Shown: positions 52,342 to 60,903, counted from the stretch's first letter. The stretch: 64,000 nt of DNA from Streptomyces sp. NBC_01197 (GCF_036010505.1 NZ_CP108569.1:5323001-5387000); one strand, 5' to 3'. The notes: generated by a model not told the origin, from the sequence alone. A program made the numbers and translations.

Positions 52342-53189
52342 ACAGTCCGCTGCATCGTCCTCGGCGGGCCGAAGCCCCGGCCTTTGATGGTCACCGCGTG
52401 GACGACGACGGGCCGCCGCAGGACCCGCGCCTGGTCCAGAACAGACTGCAGGGCGCCAGTGTCGTGGCCATCGACGGGCCCGAGATACGTGAAACCAAGG
52501 TGGGTGAACAGGTTCGCAGGGGCCTGGTCTGGGGATGCGGTGGAGGTGCCGGGACGCTTCAGGGTCTGCAGGTGGCTGGCAAGTGCGCCGGTGGTGGGGG
52601 CGTACGAGCGGCCGTTGTCGTTAAGGACTACGACGACTGGACGTGTGCTTGCGCCGATGTTGTTCAGCGCTTCCCATGCCTGGCCGCCGGTCATCGCCCC
52701 GTCGCCGATGACGGCGACCACCGACCGGTCCCGGTATCCGCGCAGTTCGTGGGCTTTGGCCAGGCCGTCGGCATAGGAGAGGGAGGCGGAGGCGTGGGAG
52801 TTCTCGCTCCAATCGTGCACCGACTCGGCGCGCGAGGGGTAGCCGGAAAGCCCGCCGGCTTGGCGTAGGCCGTCGAAGTCTGCAGCGCGTCCGGTCACGA
52901 TCTTGTGGACGTAGGCCTGGTGACCGGTGTCGAAGAGGATTGCGTCGCGGGGCGAGTCGAAGACCCGGTGCAGGGCGATAGTCAGTTCCACCACGCCCAG
53001 GTTGGGCCCTAGGTGACCGCCCGATGCACAGACCTTCTCGATCAGGAACGTACGAATGTCCTGGGCTACGTCTGAGAGCTGTTCGGTCGGCAGGGCACGC
53101 AGGTCGTGCGGGCCGCCGAGAGTGGTCAGGTGCGCCCCTGCGAGGGTGGTGGACTGCTCGTGGGCGGATGCCTGGGAAAGTTCGGTCAT
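52329..53189 (-). CDS. dxs: DXS N-terminal half (frameshifted dxs)
   Basis: These 286 residues are the thiamine-diphosphate half of 1-deoxyxylulose-5-phosphate synthase: [47 protein letters not shown] (TPP motif), [20 protein letters not shown] and LGPVDGHD. After KGRGFG the frame goes wrong and stops. Shifting by -1 within the CCC at 52366-52368 restores [14 protein letters not shown] and continues into the frame at 52341. So dxs is one gene broken by a one-base deletion (or a sequencing error); no slippery heptamer supports programmed shifting. ATG 53189 follows GGGAGG; an upstream ATG at 53300 is less likely. Confidence 0.88.
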   Translation of the reverse strand: MTELSQASAHEQSTTLAGAHLTTLGGPHDLRALPTEQLSDVAQDIRTFLIEKVCASGGHLGPNLGVVELTIALHRVFDSPRDAILFDTGHQAYVHKIVTGRAADFDGLRQAGGLSGYPSRAESVHDWSENSHASASLSYADGLAKAHELRGYRDRSVVAVIGDGAMTGGQAWEALNNIGASTRPVVVVLNDNGRSYAPTTGALASHLQTLKRPGTSTASPDQAPANLFTHLGFTYLGPVDGHDTGALQSVLDQARVLRRPVVVHAVTIKGRGFGPPRTMQRTVCTR

Positions 53190-54051
53190 GATGCCTCCCG
53201 GCCCCGCGCTGGGACGCGCCGGGTTGAGGTGTGCGGGTGTGTCCGATGCAGGCTTTTCCGGTGGTGGCGCCTCCAAGAGGGCTTGGACGGCGGTGGGCAT
53301 GTGGCGCGGGAGGGCGGTGCGGGGTTGGGCATGAGCTTCCTTCCTCCGCGGACCAGGCCACCAGCAGCCGGGAGGGCTGGTGCGGCTGCACGGCCGTTGT
53401 ATAGGTGAGGCTCCTTAAGGTGCCCCATTTTTTGTGTGCTAGCGCCGCAGTCGCGGGCGCACTGGGGTCACGTCGGCGCGATCAGGGCTAGTGCGTGCGC
53501 CTCCGCACTTTCCATCTGTTGCACCGGCGGTCGGAACGGTGAGCGCATCGAGCACCAGTGGCCTCAGAGGAGACGGCCCGGAGCTGCGGCAGCGGACGGT
53601 CCGCGGGGCGGGCTAGACGGCCTGCGTATCCCGCGTCGGCACTCTGAGTCGAGCATCGTTTCCGCAGCTCAGATCGTCTCCTGAGCCCCGTACCGGATCA
53701 CCGGCCTCTGGGGCGCGTCGAGCACTGCAGGCTGTTGCCCGGCCCGTGTACCGGACAGCCTGCGCCCCCGGTGGTACTGCAGGATGCGCATGCGCCCCTA
53801 CGTGCTGCGTGCGCTCCTACCGCAGGAGTTGCCTTCACGACAGTGGGTGCCGAATGGTGGCAATGAACGGTCCGCAGACCAGGAGCAACACCTGTGGCAT
53901 TGGCGGCTGTTAGCGAGACACAGCACCGCCCGCCGCGGAAATCAGGGACGCGCGGGCACTCGCACTCGCCACTGTCGCGGACGAAGGCTGTGGAACACGC
54001 CTACCGGCCGGCGCCGGATGAAATCACAGTATTCACGGAGGAGACCCACCC
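53190..54051. other. 860-bp divergent regulatory region of the terpenoid island
   Basis: No gene I can support lies here. It separates the leftward dxs-ispG arm from the rightward arm. A minus-strand TATACAA (53397-53403) is a possible -10 for dxs. Several short frames exist but lack consistent codon bias or ribosome sites. Control of both arms probably resides here. Confidence 0.4.
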
Positions 54052-54288
54052 ATGTCCAAAAAGCGCAAAAGCCTCATAGATGACGTCCTGGATCGAGCAA
54101 GCGACGTCGGCCGGGACTCGCGGGACATGACACGCCGAGCGCTCACCGGCAAGAAGAGGAAGAAAGGGAAGAAGAGCACCCGCAAGCTGGTCAAGCGCAA
54201 CAACCGCGCGCTCGAGGCGCTCGTTGTGCAGCTCGACCAGTACATCAAGCACGATCGCGCCCAGGGCAAGGGCCGCAACGCCGACTGA
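54052..54288 (+). CDS. Small, very basic helical protein beside a UbiB homologue
   Basis: This 78-residue protein has MSKKRKSLIDDVLDRASDVGRDSRDMTRRAL and then a Lys/Arg cluster KKRKKGKKSTRK, ending in a helix (RALEALVVQLDQYI). GGAGGAG lies 8 bases upstream. It is the first gene of the rightward arm, 21 bp before the UbiB-like gene. It could bind membranes or nucleic acid through its basic patch, or regulate the kinase homologue; family unknown. Confidence 0.75.
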   Translation: MSKKRKSLIDDVLDRASDVGRDSRDMTRRALTGKKRKKGKKSTRKLVKRNNRALEALVVQLDQYIKHDRAQGKGRNAD

Positions 54289-54309
54289 GAGCGCACGAGA
54301 GAGCCGGTG

Positions 54310-55845
54310 ATGGTCTCGGTACGCCGATGCAGGACGGCACGGAAGGCAGGCCCAGTGGTTGAGCACCGCGCGCGGCACACCGCTCACGTACTGACGCGGC
54401 TCGGGATGCACGAGGTATCCCGGGCGGCCGGACGCCGTCGCTCGAAGGCTCAGGCCTCGGAGCGCACGGCTGAGGAACAGCGGGCGCGGGCGATCCGCCA
54501 GGCTCTGGAGCAGCTCGGGCCCCTGTATGTGAAGATCGGCCAGATCCTCTCAACCAGGCCGGACTTCGTCCCGGACTATGTCCGCGATGAGCTGGCCCTG
54601 CTGACCGATCAGGCGGCCGTGCGGCCGTTCGCCACCTTCGTGCCGACGCTGGAGGAAGAGCTCGGGGCCGACTGGCGTGAGTCGTTCAGTTCGTTCGAGA
54701 CCGGCCAACCATTGGGATCGGCGTCCCTCGCGCAGGTCTACCGCGCCACCCGCCGGGACGGCACACCGTGCGTCGTCAAAATTCAGCGCCCAGACTCCCA
54801 ACTGACGGTGCGCGGCGACATGGTGGTCCTGCGACGCGCGACGCGCCTGATCGGCCGGCTGGCACCTCGGTTCAATGAGGTCGTCGACACCGGGGCAATG
54901 CTCGACGTCGTCTTCCGCGCCATGGGCGATGAGCTGGACTTCACGCGTGAGGCCAGCAACATGAAGGACGCGCGGAAGTCTGCGAAGGAGTTCAAGAGGG
55001 TAAAGGTGCCCAAAGCCCTCGTCGCCACGCCACGGGTCCTCGTCCAGACCTTTGCCGATGGGCAGGCCGCCAACCGGCTCAAGGACAACGAGCTGAGCCG
55101 CAAGCAGCGCAAGAAGATGGCCAAAGAGTTCGTCGCCTACATGCTCAAAGGATTTTTCGTCGACCGAAACTTCCACGCCGACCCGCACCCCGGGAACGTT
55201 CTGGTCAGTCCCGACGGGAAAGCGCACGTCATCGACTGGGGCATGGTGGGTCGCATCGACCGCAGCACCAGCGCAGCGATGCTCGGCACGATGATCGGCA
55301 TGGCCTACAACGACGGGCCGGCGCTCGCACAGTCCTGGATCCAGATGGGCTCGACCACCCCATGGAGTGACATCGGTGGCTTCACTGCCGACATCGCCCG
55401 CTTCGTTCCACATATCGCGAACGCCTCGCTGGCTGAGCTGAACTTCGGTGTCGCCCTCACCTCGGTCCTCGCCTTCTCCTCCAGCCGCGGCATCCAGACC
55501 ACACCTAACGTCTCGATCGTGGGCAAAGCCGTCGCCAACATGGAAGGCACCGTCCGGCACATCCATCCCGCTTTGAAACTGTCCGACAGCATCCGCGACG
55601 CCCTGCAGGACGTTCTGCTGGACATGGCCCGGGACCTCTGCTCCCCGGAACAGCTGGCGCAGTACGGCCTGCATACCCTGCACAGCCTCACCCAAGGGCC
55701 AGGCCAGGCAGTACGGGCCCTCGACGATGTGGCCGACCGTCAGCTCACTGTGCACAACCACACCCGTTTCCACGACACCCGGTTCAGCAGACCGGCGTTC
55801 GCTCTAGCGCTGCTGGCCCTCCGGCAACGCCACCGCCCGGACTGA
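54310..55845 (+). CDS. UbiB/ABC1/AarF-family atypical kinase homologue
   Basis: This 511-residue protein has the ABC1 landmarks: the KxGQ motif in LYVKIGQILSTRPDFVP, the nucleotide loop GSASLAQVYRA, VVKIQRP with the ATP-site Lys, the HADPHPGNVLV catalytic loop and DWGMVGRID, where Trp replaces the usual Phe of DFG. UbiB proteins support isoprenoid-lipid (quinone) synthesis by ATPase activity, so its presence in a prenyl pathway cluster is suggestive. The C-terminal region (about residues 340-511) has hydrophobic helices. GTG 54307 is an alternative start. Confidence 0.9.
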   Translation: MVSVRRCRTARKAGPVVEHRARHTAHVLTRLGMHEVSRAAGRRRSKAQASERTAEEQRARAIRQALEQLGPLYVKIGQILSTRPDFVPDYVRDELALLTDQAAVRPFATFVPTLEEELGADWRESFSSFETGQPLGSASLAQVYRATRRDGTPCVVKIQRPDSQLTVRGDMVVLRRATRLIGRLAPRFNEVVDTGAMLDVVFRAMGDELDFTREASNMKDARKSAKEFKRVKVPKALVATPRVLVQTFADGQAANRLKDNELSRKQRKKMAKEFVAYMLKGFFVDRNFHADPHPGNVLVSPDGKAHVIDWGMVGRIDRSTSAAMLGTMIGMAYNDGPALAQSWIQMGSTTPWSDIGGFTADIARFVPHIANASLAELNFGVALTSVLAFSSSRGIQTTPNVSIVGKAVANMEGTVRHIHPALKLSDSIRDALQDVLLDMARDLCSPEQLAQYGLHTLHSLTQGPGQAVRALDDVADRQLTVHNHTRFHDTRFSRPAFALALLALRQRHRPD

Positions 55846-55938
55846 CCAGCCGGCTCGCTCAGAACCCCCCAGCCTTCATGTACTTCGCCGCCTCACCTGC
55901 TTAATGCCCGCTTCACCGCCGACCGAGGGAGAAGGGCT

Positions 55939-56109
55939 GTGCTGAGCCGTCCCCGCAGCCTTCTGTTCTGGCTCGTGCTGATCATCCTGCTGTATGTCAT
56001 CGCCACCGCCCCCACCGAGGTCGCCCACGCCGTCTTGGCACTACGAAGCAGCACAAACCAGTTCTTCGACTCCCTGGACATCTTCATCGACACCCTCGAA
56101 ACGTCCTGA
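55939..56109 (+). CDS. 56-residue single-pass membrane protein
   Basis: GTG 55939 follows GAGGGAGAAGGG. The product has a basic start (LSRPRS), one transmembrane helix (LLFWLVLIILLYVIATAP) and a short helical outside or inside tail (STNQFFDSLDIFIDTLETS). Codon bias is strong for a gene. It lies in line with the UbiB-like and lipoprotein genes. Confidence 0.7.
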   Translation: MLSRPRSLLFWLVLIILLYVIATAPTEVAHAVLALRSSTNQFFDSLDIFIDTLETS

Positions 56110-56150
56110 CCTACCCCTCCTCGCACATCAGCCAAGAAGAGGGTCCTGCC

Positions 56151-56603
56151 ATGCACACCCCGTTCAGGCTGCCGCATCTGCTCCTTATCGCAGCCCTCGC
56201 CGCCTCCGGATGCGGGCTCGCACCCGCCGCCCCCCAGAATCCGCCGACCGTGCACGTCGATGTGCACATACCCGCCGCACAGTCCCCCGCCGCAGCGCCC
56301 GCCACACGCCCCGCCCGCGCACCCGCCCATCCGTCGACCGCCCAGTTCGCCACCCAGCCAGGCCCCGGTCCCTCCACCAGCACACAGGTCGCACCGCGGC
56401 CCTCCACCACGCCTTCCCCCTCCCTCACGCCCTCCGCACTGCCCTCCTGTCCACCAGCGGCCACTACGGACAGTCCACAGCCCACGCCCACAGCACCGTC
56501 GCCGAACGGCAGCACCACCACCAGCACCGCGCCGGTCTCGCCGCATGCGACGGTCAGGCCGGCGCCTCATACCCCGCCACGTGGCGACGAACACGCCTCG
56601 TAG
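56151..56603 (+). CDS. Pro/Thr/Ser-rich lipoprotein
   Basis: This 150-residue protein begins with a signal peptide ending in the lipobox LAASGC (Cys about residue 21). The rest is low-complexity Pro, Thr, Ser and Ala, with no globular domain. It should be anchored outside the membrane, perhaps as a spacer or glycosylated stalk. It is 41 bp after the mini membrane protein. Low complexity leaves the exact reading frame slightly uncertain, but the signal peptide and lipobox support it. Confidence 0.65.
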   Translation: MHTPFRLPHLLLIAALAASGCGLAPAAPQNPPTVHVDVHIPAAQSPAAAPATRPARAPAHPSTAQFATQPGPGPSTSTQVAPRPSTTPSPSLTPSALPSCPPAATTDSPQPTPTAPSPNGSTTTSTAPVSPHATVRPAPHTPPRGDEHAS

Positions 56604-56665
56604 TCCGCAAGGGCTCGAATAGCGCCACACCCCCGCTCACACCCAGGCCAACAGGAGGTATCGCA

Positions 56666-57700
56666 GTGACCGAAGTCGACATGGCCGCGTCCGTGCACGC
56701 CCGGCTGGCGCAAGCTCGCGAAGCCGTCCTTCCATCTCTGCGTGAGGCCGTAGGCGCCCTGCACCCGCACCTGGCTCTCGCGGGTGGCTACCACTTCGGC
56801 TGGTGGACCGCCGACGGCGAGCCCTCGGCGGACGCGGTGCCAAGCAAGTTCCTCCGCGCGAGTTTGGTTCTGCTGGCGGCCGAGGCGGTGGGGGGAAGCT
56901 GCCACACCGCGGTGCCCGGGGCCGTCGCGGTAGAACTGCTCCACAACCACTCCATCGTGCACGACGACGTGATCGACGAGGACGAACTGCGTCGCGGTCG
57001 CCGCACCGTGTGGTCGGCGTACGGGGCAGGAACGGCTGTGCTGGTCGGAGACGCGCTGGCGGCAGCCGCGGCGGGCCATCTCTCTCAGATGGACACAGCA
57101 CCGGCACGACGCGCCCTCGCGATGCTGGTGGACGCATTTCGCCGCATCTGCGCCGGACAGGCAGCCGACCTCGAGCTAGAGAGAAGCGGGGTTGCCTCCG
57201 TAGAGGACTACCTGCAGATGGCGTCGGACAAGACGAGCGCCCTGCTGGCCTGCGCTGCCGGTATCGGTGCCACGCTTTCGGGCGCGGACAAGGCGACGAT
57301 CGACCAACTACAGGCCGCCTGCTCCGACCTGGGCCTTGCCTGGCAAGCCGCCAACGACGTCGAGGACATCTGGGGAGACCCCGCCGTCACCGGCAAACCA
57401 CCCCTGAGCGACCTACGCCAGGGAAAGCTGACACTTCCCGTCCTGGCCGCCCTCACTTCGGACACCCCCGCCGGGCGCGAACTAGCACTCTGCCGCGCAT
57501 CCTTCACTGGCTCCGACCTCAAAGACCTGGAGCACATCGCGGACCTGATCATCCAAGCCGGAGGGCGAACGGCCGCCGAACGCCTGGCCCGCGAAAAACT
57601 CATCTCCGCTGAAGCCCATCTGCGGAAGCTGCAGGTGCCGACATCCTCACGCCAGGCCCTCACCGCGCTCTTCCGGTTCATCGTCACGCGCTCAGCATGA
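56666..57700 (+). CDS. Polyprenyl diphosphate synthase, divergent type
   Basis: This 344-residue trans-isoprenyl diphosphate synthase extends an allylic diphosphate with IPP. The first Asp-rich motif is DDVIDED (Asp100-101, 104). The second is NDVED (230-234), where Asn replaces the first Asp. KTSALLACAAGIGA and GKPPLSDLRQGKLTLP (core SDLRQGK) are family features. The usual GGKRxRP motif is replaced by SKFLRAS (60-66), so substrate binding is probably changed. AGGAGG precedes GTG 56666 by seven bases. It is the first of two such enzymes flanking the methyltransferase. Confidence 0.88.
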   Translation: MTEVDMAASVHARLAQAREAVLPSLREAVGALHPHLALAGGYHFGWWTADGEPSADAVPSKFLRASLVLLAAEAVGGSCHTAVPGAVAVELLHNHSIVHDDVIDEDELRRGRRTVWSAYGAGTAVLVGDALAAAAAGHLSQMDTAPARRALAMLVDAFRRICAGQAADLELERSGVASVEDYLQMASDKTSALLACAAGIGATLSGADKATIDQLQAACSDLGLAWQAANDVEDIWGDPAVTGKPPLSDLRQGKLTLPVLAALTSDTPAGRELALCRASFTGSDLKDLEHIADLIIQAGGRTAAERLAREKLISAEAHLRKLQVPTSSRQALTALFRFIVTRSA

Positions 57701-57740
57701 ACGTTTCCCCCGCATCTCAGACCGCAACCGAGGAGAAATC

Positions 57741-58634
57741 GTGACATCGGTACCCTCTCGATCGCCCAAGGTCGTACGCGACGACTACGAAAGCCAGCTC
57801 AACGACCACTGGGAGGCCAAGCAGAACGACGACATCAACCTCCTGCTGGGCAAGGAAGACGGCCTCTACCACCACCACTACGCGGTGGGAGACTTCGACC
57901 GCACCGTGCTGACAGCCCCGACCGACCAGCGACAGCAGCTCATCCTCAACGAGATGCACCGCATGGAAAGCGAACAGGTCGCGCTCATCCTCGACGGCCT
58001 GGGCGCACCCCCGCCCACCACCCGCCTCCTGGACGCCGGCTCCGGACGGGGCGGCACGTCGTTCATGGTCCACGACCGCTTCGGATGCCGCGTGGACGGC
58101 GTGAACTTCTGCGAGCACCACCTGGCCTTCTCCCGAGAGCTGGCCGAGCGAAGGGGCTGCGCCGACAGCGTCCGCTTCCACTACGCAAACATGGCCGCGA
58201 CCGGCTTCCCGAACGCGTCGTTCCAGTACGTGGTCACCAACGAGACCACCATGTACGTCGACCTCTTCGAGACGTTCGCCGAATTCGCCCGGTTACTCAA
58301 GCCCGGCGGCCGCTACGTCCTGGTGACCTGGTGCGAGAACGACTCGGTCGCCACCCCCGGCACCAGGCCCGAGGTCGACGCCATCGACGCCCACTACGTC
58401 TGCCACATCCACCGGCGCAGCACCTACTTCCGCGCCCTGGCAGCCAACGGACTGGTGCCCTCCACCGTCCGCGACCTGACCACCGAGGCCATGCCCTACT
58501 GGGAGCTGCGCTCCCACTCCGATCTGAGCACCGGCGTCGAGGAGCCCTTCCTCAACGGGTACCGCTCCAACCGGCTCAACTACCTGGTCATCGTGGCCGA
58601 AAAGGCACGGACCAGCGAGCAGACAGTCTCGTGA
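57741..58634 (+). CDS. Prenyl-diphosphate C-methyltransferase homologue (GPP/IPP methyltransferase-like)
   Basis: This 297-residue SAM-dependent enzyme closely follows the geranyl diphosphate 2-C-methyltransferase pattern: DGLYHHHYAVGDFDR, SAM motif LLDAGSGRGG (97-106), NETTMYVDLFE, DAHYVCHIHRRSTYFRALAANGLVP (core AHYVCHIH) and MPYWELRSHSDLSTGVEEPF (core PYWELRS). Family members methylate GPP, IPP or longer prenyl diphosphates to give non-canonical terpene precursors. Codon 185 is TTA. GTG 57741 has AGGAG upstream; its stop overlaps the start of the next synthase (GTGA). Which prenyl diphosphate is used is not decided by sequence. Confidence 0.9.
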   Translation: MTSVPSRSPKVVRDDYESQLNDHWEAKQNDDINLLLGKEDGLYHHHYAVGDFDRTVLTAPTDQRQQLILNEMHRMESEQVALILDGLGAPPPTTRLLDAGSGRGGTSFMVHDRFGCRVDGVNFCEHHLAFSRELAERRGCADSVRFHYANMAATGFPNASFQYVVTNETTMYVDLFETFAEFARLLKPGGRYVLVTWCENDSVATPGTRPEVDAIDAHYVCHIHRRSTYFRALAANGLVPSTVRDLTTEAMPYWELRSHSDLSTGVEEPFLNGYRSNRLNYLVIVAEKARTSEQTVS

Positions 58635-59770
58635 AGCCGACCCCCCGTAGCGCGGACAACAGCGTGGCCGCAGGCAACCACACCAGCGCTGCGCCTACCG
58701 GCTCACACCCTGCCGCGCTGGACGTGGACTGCATCCGCCGAAGTGTCGAGGACGTTCTGCAGTCCTTCCTCGACGAGAAGCTCCGGGACCTCCCGCACCC
58801 CAGCGCCCGCCCTCTCGTCGGACACCTCCGCACGCTCATCAACGCAGGCGGCAAACGCACGCGCCCGGTCCTGTGCGTCGTCGGCTGGCACGCCGCCGGC
58901 CGATCAGGCACCCCACCGCCGCTCCTGCACCTGGCCGCGGCCATCGAGATGTTCCACGCCGCTGCGATGATCCACGACGACATCATCGACCGCTCCGCCA
59001 CCCGCCGCGGTCACCCAAGCGCCCACCACGCCCTGCGCGCCCACTGCGCGGCTCCTCCCGAAAGCGACATCAGCAGCTGGTTCGGCGCCAGCGCCGCCCT
59101 CATCCTGGGAGACCTGGCGCTCTCCTGGTCCGACCAACTGCTCTACCGCGGGCAACTCGACCTTGTGCAGCTCCAGGCCACCCACCCCCTGCTGGACACC
59201 CTGCGCACAGAGGCCCTCATCGGGTGCTACATCGAACTCCTCGCCACCGGCCACCACAGCGACAACCTTGAGACACCGGTGGAAATCAACAAGCTGAAGT
59301 CCGCCAAGTACACCATTGAGCGTCCCCTGCAGCTCGGCGCCGTTCTAGGCGGCGCCGGCGCCGAGGTCCTGGACACATGCACCGCCTACGGCATCCCACT
59401 CGGAGAGGCCTTCCAACTGCGCGACGACATCCTCGGCGTCTTCGGTGACACCGCCGTCACCGGCAAACCCGCCCTTGACGACCTACGTGAGGGAAAACCC
59501 ACCCTTCTCCTCGCCATCGCCCTTTCGCGCGCCGACCCCGGCCAACGCGAGCTACTGCATCGCTTCGTTGGGAACCCAAGCCTGGACCACTCCACCGCGG
59601 CGAAAATCCGCGAGGTTCTCACCGCGACCGGTGCTCGCCAAGAGGTAGAGCACAGGATCGAAGCCCAGCGACTGACAGCCGTCGCGGCTCTCCACAGGAG
59701 CGACCTTCCCGCCGCCGTCGTCACCGCGTTGCACCACATGGCCAAAGCCGTCACCCGACACAGCGCTTGA
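58631..59770 (+). CDS. Polyprenyl diphosphate synthase, canonical actinobacterial type
   Basis: This 379-residue enzyme has GGKRTRP (73-79), first motif DDIID (116-120), the second motif DDILGVFGD (265-273) and TGKPALDDLREGKPT, the usual pattern of actinobacterial FPP/GGPP synthases. A Pro/Ser/His-rich N-terminal extension of about 30 residues is present. It is translationally coupled to the methyltransferase by a GTGA overlap. Chain length cannot be read with confidence; the residues before the first motif (MFHAAAMIHDD) would be decisive in a model. Confidence 0.9.
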   Translation: MKPTPRSADNSVAAGNHTSAAPTGSHPAALDVDCIRRSVEDVLQSFLDEKLRDLPHPSARPLVGHLRTLINAGGKRTRPVLCVVGWHAAGRSGTPPPLLHLAAAIEMFHAAAMIHDDIIDRSATRRGHPSAHHALRAHCAAPPESDISSWFGASAALILGDLALSWSDQLLYRGQLDLVQLQATHPLLDTLRTEALIGCYIELLATGHHSDNLETPVEINKLKSAKYTIERPLQLGAVLGGAGAEVLDTCTAYGIPLGEAFQLRDDILGVFGDTAVTGKPALDDLREGKPTLLLAIALSRADPGQRELLHRFVGNPSLDHSTAAKIREVLTATGARQEVEHRIEAQRLTAVAALHRSDLPAAVVTALHHMAKAVTRHSA

Positions 59771-59810
59771 CCGGGACCGACAAACACCAGGCCGAAAGGG
59801 TGGAAATCAC

Positions 59811-60884
59811 TTGAACCGCAAAAGTCCCTCCGAGCGCCGCGATGCCGCGCAAACCCCCCGCGAGCTTAGTGAGGCTGTACTCGAAGCAGTACTGCCGCGG
59901 TGGCCCCTGCCGCTAAAAGGAGAAATAAATCCGACGTTAGAGACAGCAGAGAAACGGCACACGGCATGGCTACACAGCTACGGGTTAGTCGAGCAAAGTT
60001 GCCGGCCGGAGACCATGCGGCTGTGCGAAGTGACCGCTTACGCTTACCCTCACGCCGATGTGGAGACATTAGCCATAGCGGCAGATCTCACCGCCTGGCT
60101 GTTCTTCGTGGACGAACTCTTCGACACAGGCGAGACAGGAACGCATGTCGAATCCGCACGCGCATTCATCAACTCGCTGAACAACCCCGACGACCCAGCC
60201 AAGCTCGGCACCACGACGACAGCCCGGACGGAACTTCTAGGGCGCATCCGCCGCGCATACGACGAGCTCGCGACCCGCATGCGCGACCGGATGACTCCAC
60301 CGCACTGGGCAGTCTTCAGCCACCACCTGCACACCTATTACGAAGCGCTAGCCGCCGAAGCAGCGAACAGGGAGCGGCACGTTACCCCTGAGCTGAAGGA
60401 CTACTGCGAAATCCGGCGTTTCAGCGCGGGCACCCAATGTCAGCTTGGTTTGGTCGAGCTTTCAGTGTCCACACGGCTGCCCAGATACATGTACGACTCA
60501 CCCCTGTTTCAGCAACTGATCTATGCGACATGCGACATCGCCAACTGGACGAACGATGTTTTCTCCGCCGCCAAAGAGCATGCCGCCGGTGATGTACACA
60601 ATCTTGTACTCATACTCCAGAGACAGTCTGGCTGCTCGCTGCCTCAAGCCGCACTGATGGCAGTGGACCGGATTGAGGCCCGATTGCAGGAAATGGAGGC
60701 CGCGCGAGCCGCACTTCCCGCCTTCTTGGCCCGTCATGGTGCGTCACCGACCACACAGGATGCCGCTCAGCGCTGGGCCGAAGGCCTGCACTGCTTTCTG
60801 CAGCATGCCGCCTGGTATCTCGGGCACGCCCGCTACACCCCAGCGGGCACCATCGCCGAGGATGCCGGACCCGCTGAGGGCTGA
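59811..60884 (+). CDS. Class I terpene synthase
   Basis: This 357-residue cyclase ionises a prenyl diphosphate using Mg2+. The Asp-rich motif is DELFD (101-105; Glu at the second position), the pyrophosphate-sensing Arg region is EIRRFSAGTQC, the NSE motif is NDVFSAAKE (248-256) and the C-terminal RY pair is at 341-342, so it looks catalytically complete. It resembles bacterial sesqui- or diterpene synthases and lacks the long Pro-rich N-terminus of 2-methylisoborneol synthase. It starts with TTG. Codons 43, 59 and 87 are TTA, and the first 300 bp are richer in A/T than its neighbours. It is the last gene of the arm. Confidence 0.9.
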   Translation: MNRKSPSERRDAAQTPRELSEAVLEAVLPRWPLPLKGEINPTLETAEKRHTAWLHSYGLVEQSCRPETMRLCEVTAYAYPHADVETLAIAADLTAWLFFVDELFDTGETGTHVESARAFINSLNNPDDPAKLGTTTTARTELLGRIRRAYDELATRMRDRMTPPHWAVFSHHLHTYYEALAAEAANRERHVTPELKDYCEIRRFSAGTQCQLGLVELSVSTRLPRYMYDSPLFQQLIYATCDIANWTNDVFSAAKEHAAGDVHNLVLILQRQSGCSLPQAALMAVDRIEARLQEMEAARAALPAFLARHGASPTTQDAAQRWAEGLHCFLQHAAWYLGHARYTPAGTIAEDAGPAEG

Positions 60885-60903
60885 GCCGTGCCCCGAAAGC
60901 CCT

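Noticed and set aside
52360..52372. Programmed -1 ribosomal frameshift in dxs
   Set aside because: No slippery heptamer or obvious downstream pseudoknot is visible; a one-base deletion or sequencing error is simpler.
53436..53684. Short plus-strand open frame in the terpenoid island's central gap
   Set aside because: No ribosome site, inconsistent third-position bias and no recognisable motif; several overlapping frames are equally open.
59811..60884. 2-Methylisoborneol synthase
   Set aside because: The methyltransferase neighbour suggests it, but the cyclase lacks the long Pro-rich N-terminal region, has a DELFD motif and is accompanied by two prenyl synthases.
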